A DNA stretch of 5,071 nt from assembly GCA_944325475.1 (NCBI GenBank), contig CALVAF010000200.1, positions 1 through 5,071 of the forward strand. Direction: 5' to 3'. The notes under the pieces are model-generated. The model was not told the DNA's origin and made no database searches. It worked only from the letters and a program-made list of their open reading frames with translations. The position numbers and the translations under genes were made by a program. Below, piece by piece: positions 1 through 4,990 of the stretch. Position 1 is the stretch's first letter. Each line of letters starts with the position of its first letter. This stretch comes from an uncultured Helicobacter sp. (lineage in GTDB: Bacteria; Campylobacterota; Campylobacteria; Campylobacterales; Helicobacteraceae).

Positions 1-34
1 CCATTTAAAATCGAAGTGGTTTGATTTAAAATGG
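1..34. repeat. Imperfect inverted repeat, possible operator
   Basis: CCATTTAAAATC (1-12) and GATTTAAAATGG (23-34) are inverted copies that match at 11 of 12 positions around a 10-nt spacer. Because TTTAAA is itself palindromic, the shared core ATTTAAAAT is also a direct repeat 21 bp apart, about two helical turns. A dyad of this size upstream of a phage repressor gene suits an operator, but binding is inferred. The window edge may cut off further copies. Confidence 0.4.
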
Positions 35-71
35 AGAAAATCAGTAAATATTAAGCTACAATCCTTGCCAT

Positions 72-115
72 TTTAAAAAGCGTTTAAACAACATTTAAAA
101 CCTTTTTAAACTCTA
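72..115. promoter_or_regulatory. Four 11-bp units each starting TTTAAA, probable protein-binding array
   Basis: TTTAAA occurs at 72-77, 83-88, 94-99 and 105-110, so the four sites repeat every 11 bp exactly. The units are TTTAAAAAGCG, TTTAAACAACA, TTTAAAACCTT and TTTAAACTCTA; only the first six bases are conserved. Two more TTTAAA sites lie at 4-9 and 25-30. One copy per helical turn puts all sites on one face of the DNA, as expected for cooperative binding of a regulator. The array ends about 55 bp before the likely repressor promoter, so autoregulation by the repressor, or control of a divergent gene to the left of the window, is the natural inference. Confidence 0.5.
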
Positions 116-170
116 ACTTTTTCCATTAAAAATTTCATTTCAAAATCAAATTTCATATTCAGTCTTTTTT

Positions 171-176
171 TATATT
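171..176 (+). promoter_or_regulatory. Probable -10 box of the repressor gene
   Basis: TATATT follows a run of six T and lies 37 nt before the repressor start codon. It predicts transcription from about 183 and a leader of roughly 30 nt that contains the ribosome binding site AAAAGG (201-206). No clear -35 box is seen, which is normal for Helicobacter/Campylobacter sigma-70 promoters, where A/T-rich upstream tracts substitute. An alternative -10, TACAAT, lies at 57-62. Confidence 0.45.
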
Positions 177-213
177 AAAATCCTTCTAAAACGAAAGAAT
201 AAAAGGTATTAAT

Positions 214-843
214 ATGGATATGGAAGAAGTCATAGAAAAGCTAAAAGATATTCTTGCAAGTGAAGGACAGACGAGCATTAAAACCATCGATGTGGCAAAG
301 GCACTAGGGATACACCCTGATACTTTTAATTCTATGAAATTTAGAAATTCCATCCCCTATAAACAAATACTCAATTTTTTGCAGCAAAGACAGATAAATA
401 TAAATTTTTTCTTTTATGGGAGTTCTCCTAAAGAGAATTTAGAATGTGAGGACAAATATAAGATTCTAAAACTTTATAAAGTTAATGCAACTTTGGGTGG
501 TGGAGGAATTAATGAGTTTGTAAAGTATAAAGAGATAATAGTAGATAATACACTGCTAGATTTCTTTAAAAGTCAAAATTGTGAGTTTATAACAAGCTTT
601 GGGGAATCTATGGAGCCTACAATCAAAGATGGATCTATTTGCGTAATTGACAAAACAAGGCTTTTTAAAAACAAAAGTATTTATGTAATTAATACTGCAG
701 ATGGGCTTTTTATAAAACAGGTCTTAAAACAAGATAATGGAGTGATTTTGCACTCTTTTAATCCCGCTTTTGAAGATATTTTTTATAAAAATGGAGATTT
801 TTTGCTAATTGGTGCAGTTATTGGCGAGATTAGGAGGATATGA
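214..843 (+). CDS. CI/LexA-like phage repressor (S24 peptidase fold)
   Basis: This 209-aa protein is a two-domain phage repressor that would bind operators and keep lytic functions silent. Residues about 20-68 form a helix-turn-helix domain of the phage CI type (IDVAKALGIHPDTFNSMKFR, then a conserved IPY segment). Residues about 90-209 form an S24/LexA peptidase-like domain, with the nucleophile Ser132 in FGESMEPTIKDG and the catalytic Lys168 in GLFIKQV. Known relatives self-cleave after RecA activation, usually at Ala-Gly or Cys-Gly. Here the hinge reads NATLGGGGI (91-99) and has no such pair, so cleavability is uncertain. The start at 214 is chosen for its AAAAGG site 7 nt upstream; a second ATG at 220 is less well spaced. 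The stop overlaps a possible small ORF, and AGGAGG sits at 832-837 inside the last codons. Direct targets are unknown; the upstream TTTAAA sites are candidates. Confidence 0.9.
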   Translation: MDMEEVIEKLKDILASEGQTSIKTIDVAKALGIHPDTFNSMKFRNSIPYKQILNFLQQRQININFFFYGSSPKENLECEDKYKILKLYKVNATLGGGGINEFVKYKEIIVDNTLLDFFKSQNCEFITSFGESMEPTIKDGSICVIDKTRLFKNKSIYVINTADGLFIKQVLKQDNGVILHSFNPAFEDIFYKNGDFLLIGAVIGEIRRI

Positions 844-893
844 CAGCACACACTAAGCTTGGGAAAGCTATTGTTGTCCTAACAAAAAAATAA
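840..893 (+). CDS. Possible 17-codon linker/leader peptide
   Basis: An ATG overlaps the repressor stop codon as ATGA (840-843) and opens a 17-codon frame, MTAHTKLGKAIVVLTKK, which ends in TAA at 891-893. That stop overlaps the first bases of the ribosome binding site of the next gene (AAAGGA, 892-897). A strong AGGAGG lies upstream at 832-837, but only 2 nt separate it from the ATG, too close for efficient de novo initiation; re-initiation by ribosomes finishing the repressor is more plausible. The likely role, if any, is coupling: translating ribosomes would open the hairpin at 874-900. The peptide resembles nothing I recognise, and the frame could be chance. Confidence 0.35.
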   Translation: MTAHTKLGKAIVVLTKK

Positions 894-900
894 AGGACAA
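874..900 (+). promoter_or_regulatory. Hairpin covering the next gene's ribosome binding site
   Basis: TTGTCCT (874-880) is perfectly complementary to AGGACAA (894-900), with an A-rich 13-nt loop between. The right arm contains the core of the Shine-Dalgarno sequence (AAAGGA, 892-897) of the gene starting at 904, so the fold would hide that site. There is no T-run after the stem, so it is not a terminator. The left arm lies inside the 17-codon ORF, so translation there would disrupt the fold. Confidence 0.45.
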
Positions 901-903
901 TAA

Positions 904-1212
904 ATGCAAAATGTAAATTTAAAAACTTTAAAAGAAGATTTAGAAAATACCCTTAGATATTGGTATGAAACAATAAGCGAAAGCCTATTTGTGGAAAGTT
1001 TAGAGGAAAGGTTGAAAAACCTAGAAGAGATGAAGTCTTTAATTTTAGCCATAACGACAATCAAGGATGAGCGCTTTAACCCTAAAGACTTAAAAACAAT
1101 CCATATAACAACAGGAGCAAAATTCAATATAGTGTTAGAATACGATAATGAAGAAAAGATTTATAATCTGATTTTTAAGAAAACAAAATGCAAAAAAGGG
1201 CAAAATTATTAA
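904..1212 (+). CDS. Hypothetical protein, 102 aa, cotranscribed with the repressor
   Basis: I do not recognise this protein. It starts 60 nt after the repressor with AAAGGA six bases before the ATG, and no promoter or terminator is evident between them, so it is probably in the same transcript. The N-terminal half (residues about 5-50) is highly charged and leucine-patterned (KTLKEDLENTL, then LEERLKNLEEMKSLI) and looks like helices or a coiled coil. The C-terminal half (about 65-94) reads as alternating strands (IHITTGAKFNIVLEYDN, then IYNLIFKK) and ends in a lysine-rich tail. There is no signal peptide or membrane segment, so it should be cytosolic. Its place after a repressor suggests an accessory phage or lysogeny function, perhaps a partner of the repressor, but that is inference only. 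Its ribosome binding site is in a hairpin, so it may be made at a low level. Confidence 0.7.
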   Translation: MQNVNLKTLKEDLENTLRYWYETISESLFVESLEERLKNLEEMKSLILAITTIKDERFNPKDLKTIHITTGAKFNIVLEYDNEEKIYNLIFKKTKCKKGQNY

Positions 1213-1232
1213 CCCTTGCTCTTTAAATTTTA

Positions 1233-1249
1233 TAGGCACAGAGTGCCTA
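1233..1249. terminator. Hairpin between convergent genes, weak terminator
   Basis: TAGGCAC-AGA-GTGCCTA is a perfect 7-bp stem with a 3-nt loop, located between the plus-strand gene ending at 1212 and the minus-strand methylase remnant, whose stop codon (1247-1249) forms part of the stem. Neither side has a proper T-run after the stem, so its strength as an intrinsic terminator is doubtful. The position between converging genes supports a bidirectional terminator role. Confidence 0.45.
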
Positions 1250-1618
1250 AAAGTTGCTAATAAGAAGCTCTGTACGTCTTTTATTCTGCGTTTTTACATT
1301 CAAACTATAATGTGTCTGCAATGTTTTAATATTAAAATCTTTGTAGAGATTATTCACTAGCTCACAATCATTATAACTAAGCAAGAACTTCCCTTTAATG
1401 CTCTTTAGTATTTGATATAAATCTTTATGGTCTTTTAAATCAAAGGTTTTCTTATTTTTATAATAATTCTCTGTGCCAACATAAGGAGGATCTAAATAAA
1501 ACAAAGTGGAATCACTATCATATTGGTTGATAAAATCCCTAAAATCCAAATTTTCAATACTCACAGGCTTTAGCCTTTTTGCATAAACTTCAAAACTTTT
1601 ATAAATATTCTTTGGGCT
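1247..1618 (-). pseudogene. C-terminal remnant of D12-class DNA adenine methylase
   Basis: Full-length members of this family transfer methyl groups from S-adenosylmethionine to adenine N6 in DNA. Only the C-terminal part remains. The frame shows TLFYLDPPYVG with the catalytic motif IV DPPY, then a helical stretch, LLSYNDCELV, and the typical end RRTELLISNF. A GTG at 1564 could start a 105-aa protein, but family-like sequence continues upstream in the same frame as SPKNIYKSFEVYAKRLKPV, back to an in-frame TGA at 1619-1621. The S-adenosylmethionine motif I (FxGxG), normally near the N terminus of a protein of roughly 250-300 aa, is missing, so the fragment cannot be an active methylase alone. 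Its upstream part overlaps the last 15 codons of the transposase in a different frame. I infer a deletion that fused a transposase gene to the 3' part of a methylase gene. Expression as a stable peptide is possible but doubtful. Confidence 0.8.
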
Positions 1619-3897
1619 TCATTCTTTAATTGCCAATTATCTTCTTTATGCTGCTCTATCTGTGCGTTATGGATTGCTTCTTTTACCTGTGTTTTGTAGG
1701 TTTTTACATTGACAGCTTCTTGCCCCTTGCCTACACCTTTAAGCAATGCAACATCTTTTTTGTGCTTTAACTCTTCTGCTTCAAGCCTTGCATTTCTACG
1801 AATAAACTCGGAGTGTTTGTCGTCTTTTTGCAAATCCCTTATGCGTTTAATGGCTCCCTTATATTCCTTATTGATAGTTTTAATCTCCTCTTGAGTAAGA
1901 GAATTTGCTCTCCTATCATAAGCAATGCATAGAAATTCTCCCTTTTGGTTAAAGATAAAGGCTTCACTAGAATCATTGATATTCACTCTAACAAGCACCT
2001 TACTTCCTGCTTCAATATGAGTCGTTGGCACATATTCAAAGGGGTGCATTTCAATGTGTTTTTTACCCATAACCCTTGCCTTGCCTTCCTCTGCATAGAG
2101 TAAGAATTGTGTATAAGGCACATTAATTCTTTTAAAGTTTGCCTCACTCCATAAATCCATTGGGCTTTTACCTCTTGCCTTACTCCACCTTCTTGATACT
2201 CTATCAATATTCCAAAACTCCACCGCCTCATCAAGTAAAATTTGTGCGGCTTCAAAGGTTATGATATGTTTTTGTTGGGTTTTTAGTGGATTGCCTAATG
2301 CGTCTTTGCTCTTTCGCTCACGCTTTGGTATCTGTTGTTCTCTAGCAGTTCTCTCATTCCCATTTCTACCGATATAGCTAGCAATAGCAGTGATATAGCT
2401 TCCTTGAATGGTGCGGAATCTCCTCTCAACTACTGCCTTAGCTTTACCCTTATAGGCTGCACTTCGCACAAAGACAATATTAAGCCCATCTAGCAGCCCT
2501 TGCACTTTGTTGCTTAGATAATCCTTTCCATTATCAAACTGAATTGCTTGAGGCTTACCCATACTTTCAAATGCTTTCCACATTAGCCTAATTACTGCAT
2601 TAGAATCGCTTCTCTCACTAAGATAAGCCACATTTCTACCGCTATACACATCTATTACAGAGAGAATACTTGGGCGTATTTGCTTTCCATCATTATCTAG
2701 CACAATCGCATCTAGTGGAGAGCTATCTATTTGCCATAATTGATTAGGTAAAGTGTAAAGTTCTCTTTGTATTCCATAGGCAGGTTCTTTATAAGAGTCT
2801 GTTTTATCTGTGCCATAAGTAATAAGCGTGTATTCTAAGGGATTTGCTTTGAGATAGGAATCCAAAAAGCGATTAAGAGTATTTGGTGAAAATAAAGGAG
2901 GTATCTCACATTTAAGGAATTTCTCATAAGAATAGCCCTCAACATACAAGTGAGCGATAATGTGTAGCTCTCTCCATAACTGCATCTTATTAAAGTATCC
3001 ACTCCCCATTACTCTCCACATTTTTATGGCTTCTTCTTGCACCCAAGCGGGGAGTGAAGTTGTGCCTATCTTTGCAACGCCTCTTTTATCACTTAAGCCA
3101 CTTAAGCCTTGTGTTTTATATTTTCTAGCCCAATCAAACAATTTTCCTTGTGTGAGTTTTAAGGTAGAATCCTCCCTATTTTTAAGCTCTATAAAATGTT
3201 TTACTTGTATCCCGCTAAGTTTTGCACTCTCATAGTCTATTAAGATTTTTTCTCTGTGCTTTGCTTGGGCTTTTTCTTTTGCACTTAAAGCAATCCACTC
3301 ACGCTCTTTGTTTTCTTTAGTTTCTACCCCACCATTAGATAAATCATTCCGATAAAGAGAGGAATCCCTATTAATAATAGCCCCACTATTATACTCACTA
3401 GCATTATTATCCCCTCTAGTGTATAGAGCTTCTCTTACACTCTCTTTGAGAGCTTTTTCATTGTTAGCTCCTTTTTCTTTCATTTTATTTTCTTTACAAG
3501 CCAATGCTTTAGAATCCTTAGATTCCATAACATTAGATTGTGCGACTTCGTCATTGTTGGATTCCACCACTTCTTCATTGCGAGGGCTTTGCTTAAAGCT
3601 TTCCATACTCTCATTTACCCTTGCGGATTCCACTACCTCACCCATTTCCTCTAGCACATACTTTATAGGATAGCCTTTTTCTATGGCTTCCACTTGCTTT
3701 TGGGATAAGGGAGTGTTCCAGATTCGGAGGATTTTGCCTGCATAGCCACCAACCCCTTCAGAATATTTAAAGTATAATATATTGAACCTTATAGAACAAA
3801 AATTTTTACCTTTCTTGTCGGCTCTACTTGTGGATTTAACAATAGTATCTCTATTTAAATTGTATTTTTCCGCAAACTCTTTACTACTTATCCACAT
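1570..3897 (-). CDS. MuA-family DDE transposase
   Basis: This 775-aa protein is a Mu-type DDE recombinase that would bind element ends and carry out strand transfer. Residues 1-62 (WISSKEFAEKYNLNRDTIV, then FKYSEGVGGYAGK) form the MuA N-terminal DNA-binding domain. Residues about 88-200 are a low-complexity Glu/Ser/Asn-rich linker not usual for the family. Residues about 205-345 hold further helix-turn-helix DNA-binding segments. The integrase-like core has Asp391 (LWQIDSSPLD), Asp455 (IQFDNGKDYL) and Glu491 (VVERRF), so the catalytic triad is intact. A Mu transposase C-terminal beta domain (about 595-660) and a charged helical tail follow. It is longer than phage Mu MuA (663 aa), largely because of the linker. 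The ATG directly abuts the stop of the Ner-like gene (TAAATG), with AAGG 8 nt upstream, so they are co-translated. Residues 761-775 are read from methylase-derived DNA and replace the original C terminus, the region that in MuA contacts MuB and ClpX. No MuB gene follows. Confidence 0.92.
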   Translation of the reverse strand: MWISSKEFAEKYNLNRDTIVKSTSRADKKGKNFCSIRFNILYFKYSEGVGGYAGKILRIWNTPLSQKQVEAIEKGYPIKYVLEEMGEVVESARVNESMESFKQSPRNEEVVESNNDEVAQSNVMESKDSKALACKENKMKEKGANNEKALKESVREALYTRGDNNASEYNSGAIINRDSSLYRNDLSNGGVETKENKEREWIALSAKEKAQAKHREKILIDYESAKLSGIQVKHFIELKNREDSTLKLTQGKLFDWARKYKTQGLSGLSDKRGVAKIGTTSLPAWVQEEAIKMWRVMGSGYFNKMQLWRELHIIAHLYVEGYSYEKFLKCEIPPLFSPNTLNRFLDSYLKANPLEYTLITYGTDKTDSYKEPAYGIQRELYTLPNQLWQIDSSPLDAIVLDNDGKQIRPSILSVIDVYSGRNVAYLSERSDSNAVIRLMWKAFESMGKPQAIQFDNGKDYLSNKVQGLLDGLNIVFVRSAAYKGKAKAVVERRFRTIQGSYITAIASYIGRNGNERTAREQQIPKRERKSKDALGNPLKTQQKHIITFEAAQILLDEAVEFWNIDRVSRRWSKARGKSPMDLWSEANFKRINVPYTQFLLYAEEGKARVMGKKHIEMHPFEYVPTTHIEAGSKVLVRVNINDSSEAFIFNQKGEFLCIAYDRRANSLTQEEIKTINKEYKGAIKRIRDLQKDDKHSEFIRRNARLEAEELKHKKDVALLKGVGKGQEAVNVKTYKTQVKEAIHNAQIEQHKEDNWQLKNEAQRIFIKVLKFMQKG
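3298..3636 (-). repeat. Low-complexity linker in the transposase, repeat-like DNA
   Basis: This stretch encodes transposase residues 88-200, rich in Glu, Ser, Asn and Lys with repeated phrases such as EVVES, EEVVESNNDEVAQSN and MESKDSK. On the plus strand the same DNA shows recurring GGATTCCAC(C/T)AC and the phrase TTCATTGCGAGGGCTTTGC (3574-3592). The latter resembles the dispersed CATTGCGAG-type repeats found between genes in many bacteria. The frame stays open throughout, so it may be repeat DNA captured in frame. Sequence from related transposases would show whether it is a true insertion. Confidence 0.5.
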
Positions 3898-4092
3898 TTA
3901 CGCAACCTTAAATCCATCTCTTTTTAGCAACTCTACAAGCTCTTTAGCCCTGCCCCATTTACCTTTAATGATACCTTGCGAAATTTGATTTAAAATTCCT
4001 ATATCCCTTTCATTAAGTCCTTTAGCTTTAGCCCAAGTGCGTAGCTTTACGCCATTTTTAGCCATTTGTTGGCTAAGTGTTCCATACTTCAT
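3898..4092 (-). CDS. Ner/Cro-like small DNA-binding regulator
   Basis: This is a 64-aa basic protein. A helix-turn-helix-like region covers about residues 15-42 (VKLRTWAKAKGLNERDIGIL, then NQISQG), followed by GKWGRAKELVELLKRDGF. In Mu-like phages a small Ner protein is encoded just before the transposase and represses early and repressor promoters; size, charge and place fit that role, although sequence identity with Mu Ner is not obvious. I chose the ATG at 4092 because GGAG (4098-4101) lies 5 nt upstream. A TTG at 4122 in the same frame would add ten residues that have no ribosome binding site and span the promoter. The stop codon is directly followed by the transposase ATG, which indicates translational coupling. 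The likely operator is the 50-bp divergent region upstream. Confidence 0.75.
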   Translation of the reverse strand: MKYGTLSQQMAKNGVKLRTWAKAKGLNERDIGILNQISQGIIKGKWGRAKELVELLKRDGFKVA

Positions 4093-4107
4093 AAAAGCTC
4101 CTTTTTT

Positions 4108-4115
4108 AGTATAAT
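4108..4115. promoter_or_regulatory. Overlapping divergent -10 boxes
   Basis: AGTATAAT reads TATAAT (4110-4115) on the plus strand and TATACT (4113-4108) on the minus strand, so two -10 boxes share four base pairs. The plus box predicts a start near 4122 and a leader of about 21 nt with AAAAGG (4131-4136) before the membrane-protein ATG. The minus box predicts a start near 4101, almost at the ribosome binding site of the Ner-like gene, so the true minus start may be further upstream. Another TATAAT lies at 4125-4130 but is too near the plus-strand ATG to give a leader with a ribosome binding site. Confidence 0.5.
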
Positions 4116-4125
4116 TTGACAATCT
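4115..4125 (+). repeat. Shared leader motif, copy 1
   Basis: TTTGACAATCT lies 28 nt before the membrane-protein start codon, measured first base to first base. An identical copy on the other strand sits 28 nt before the start of the small hydrophobic ORF at 4973. Partial similarity continues through the AGGTA ribosome binding site to ATGG. It could be an operator or a leader RNA element. Confidence 0.45.
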
Positions 4126-4142
4126 ATAATAAAAGGTAAATA

Positions 4143-4883
4143 ATGGATAATAAAGAATCGCAAAAGCCCGACACCGAACAAAAACAAAACTATGAAAACT
4201 ATGAGAAAAATCTCAAGCTCCAGCTAGAATCTTTTCGTAAAGATTTAGATGCTATGCTTACAAGCATCATACCTAATCAACTTTTGCTTGTGCGGATGTA
4301 TCTATGGCTTAATGTTTCCATTTTTGGTGGGCTTGTAGCGATTTTTGCAAATCAACTAAAATACATTCACATATATGATATGTATGCGATTATTTATATT
4401 TTCTGCTTTATTATCAGCTGTGCTTCTTTGATAATGGGATGTTGGAGTGCCCTTTCGGTAATAAGCAAAGCTAGACATAGAATGTTACCTAAGGATATGT
4501 GCGAAGAACTTTCAAAGATTCCAACCGATTCGCTAGAGCATGTCAATGGACTTAATCGTCTCATTTCTGCAACGCTTGACGCAAAAAAGGCAAATCAAGA
4601 AAACATTGAACAAACAGCACATGTCCTAGTGAAATCGTATAAGCATATACGAACATCCCTTGTTCTTGCTATTATTTTTGGCATTTTTACCCTTTACTTT
4701 AATCTTATGAAAGGAGGTGAAAATATGGCTGATGACAAAGATTCAAAACCAGTAGCAATGACAGGAACAACAGAACCAGAAAAACTGATTGCTAATAGCA
4801 TGAAGATTACTACTGAGAATGTTAAACCTCATACAGAAAGCAAAGACAAGCCACAGCAAGAATCCGACAAAAAGGATAAATAG
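4143..4883 (+). CDS. Unidentified membrane protein, three predicted segments
   Basis: I do not recognise this 246-aa protein. Residues 1-48 are hydrophilic and likely helical. Three hydrophobic segments follow: about 51-70 (around WLNVSIFGGLVAIFA), 81-105 (YAIIYIFCFIISCASLIMG) and 171-189 (TSLVLAIIFGIFTLYFNLM). A soluble basic, helical segment of about 65 residues separates the second and third. The last 55 residues are a charged, disordered-looking tail rich in Lys, Asp, Glu and Thr. There is no signal peptide or lipobox. Positive charges around residues 106-120 and 164-170 suggest that this middle segment faces the cytoplasm, which would put the tail outside. The start has AAAAGG 6 nt upstream. 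A strong internal start at 4725 could make the tail alone. The gene occupies the place next to ner where Mu carries its repressor, so a lysogeny, exclusion or anti-phage role is conceivable but not shown. Confidence 0.75.
   Translation: MDNKESQKPDTEQKQNYENYEKNLKLQLESFRKDLDAMLTSIIPNQLLLVRMYLWLNVSIFGGLVAIFANQLKYIHIYDMYAIIYIFCFIISCASLIMGCWSALSVISKARHRMLPKDMCEELSKIPTDSLEHVNGLNRLISATLDAKKANQENIEQTAHVLVKSYKHIRTSLVLAIIFGIFTLYFNLMKGGENMADDKDSKPVAMTGTTEPEKLIANSMKITTENVKPHTESKDKPQQESDKKDK
4711..4727 (+). promoter_or_regulatory. Strong internal ribosome binding site with in-frame ATG
   Basis: AAGGAGGTGA (4711-4720) matches the complement of the bacterial 16S rRNA 3' end over all ten bases and is followed by AAAT and ATG (4725-4727). 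It is by far the strongest Shine-Dalgarno sequence in the window, where normal starts use AAGG or GGAG. In the long frame it is read as KGGEN before Met195. Confidence 0.7.
4725..4883 (+). CDS. Possible nested 52-aa hydrophilic protein (same frame)
   Basis: Initiation at the internal ATG would give MADDKDSKPVAMTGTTEPEK and a further 32 residues, a soluble, highly charged, probably disordered peptide without cysteines or membrane segments. It equals residues 195-246 of the membrane protein. The break between membrane part and tail coincides exactly with the ribosome binding site, which looks like either two once-separate genes now read through, or a gene that deliberately makes an anchored and a free form of the tail. 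I do not recognise the family, and the function is unknown. Confidence 0.5.
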   Translation: MADDKDSKPVAMTGTTEPEKLIANSMKITTENVKPHTESKDKPQQESDKKDK

Positions 4884-4886
4884 CAG

Positions 4887-4910
4887 TAGGCAGAGTTGCC
4901 GCTCTGCCTA
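4887..4910. terminator. Hairpin between convergent genes, likely bidirectional terminator
   Basis: TAGGCAGAG (4887-4895) and CTCTGCCTA (4902-4910) form a perfect 9-bp stem around a 6-nt loop, starting 3 nt after the membrane-protein stop. On the minus strand it follows and includes the stop of the small ORF and is succeeded by CTGCTATTTATCCTTTTTG, which is T-rich at some distance. On the plus strand only GTTGTC follows, so termination in that direction is weaker. Confidence 0.6.
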
Positions 4911-4973
4911 GTTGTCATAAAGAATAATCCAACTCCATATAACAAAAAATCCCCACAATACAAACCATTCCAT
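4908..4973 (-). CDS. Small hydrophobic Trp-rich peptide, 21 aa
   Basis: ATG at 4973 opens 21 codons that begin MEWFVLWGFFVIWSW and end IILYDN, with TAG at 4910-4908. Almost every residue is hydrophobic, with three tryptophans, so the peptide would form a single membrane helix. A ribosome binding site AAGG lies 7 nt upstream, a TATAAT box at 5042-5037 gives a plausible promoter, and the stop codon runs into a 9-bp hairpin: together a complete tiny transcription unit. Size and character resemble type I toxin peptides or small membrane-complex subunits, but the sequence does not match the AapA toxins of Helicobacter pylori as I remember them. It is convergent with the membrane-protein gene and shares a leader motif with it. 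Function is unknown. Confidence 0.5.
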   Translation of the reverse strand: MEWFVLWGFFVIWSWIILYDN

Positions 4974-4990
4974 TGTGATACCTTATTTAC

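Noticed and set aside
879..1127. 82-aa minus-strand open frame
   Set aside because: It is antisense to the 102-aa gene, which has a proper ribosome binding site and operon context, and it looks like no known protein.
1983..2255. 90-aa minus-strand open frame inside the transposase
   Set aside because: It lies in another frame of the well-supported transposase core and has no ribosome binding site or recognisable domain.
3419..3673. 84-aa plus-strand frame with hydrophobic Ser/Leu-rich sequence
   Set aside because: It is the antisense of the Glu/Ser-rich transposase linker, which automatically gives Ser/Leu-rich sequence; no ribosome binding site is seen.
4093..4122. TTG start extending the Ner-like protein by ten residues
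   Set aside because: There is no ribosome binding site before the TTG, it overlaps the divergent promoter boxes, and the ATG at 4092 has GGAG at good spacing.
4116..4130. TTGACA (4116-4121) and TATAAT (4125-4130) as a -35/-10 promoter pair
   Set aside because: Only 3 nt separate the two boxes instead of about 17, so they cannot form one promoter.
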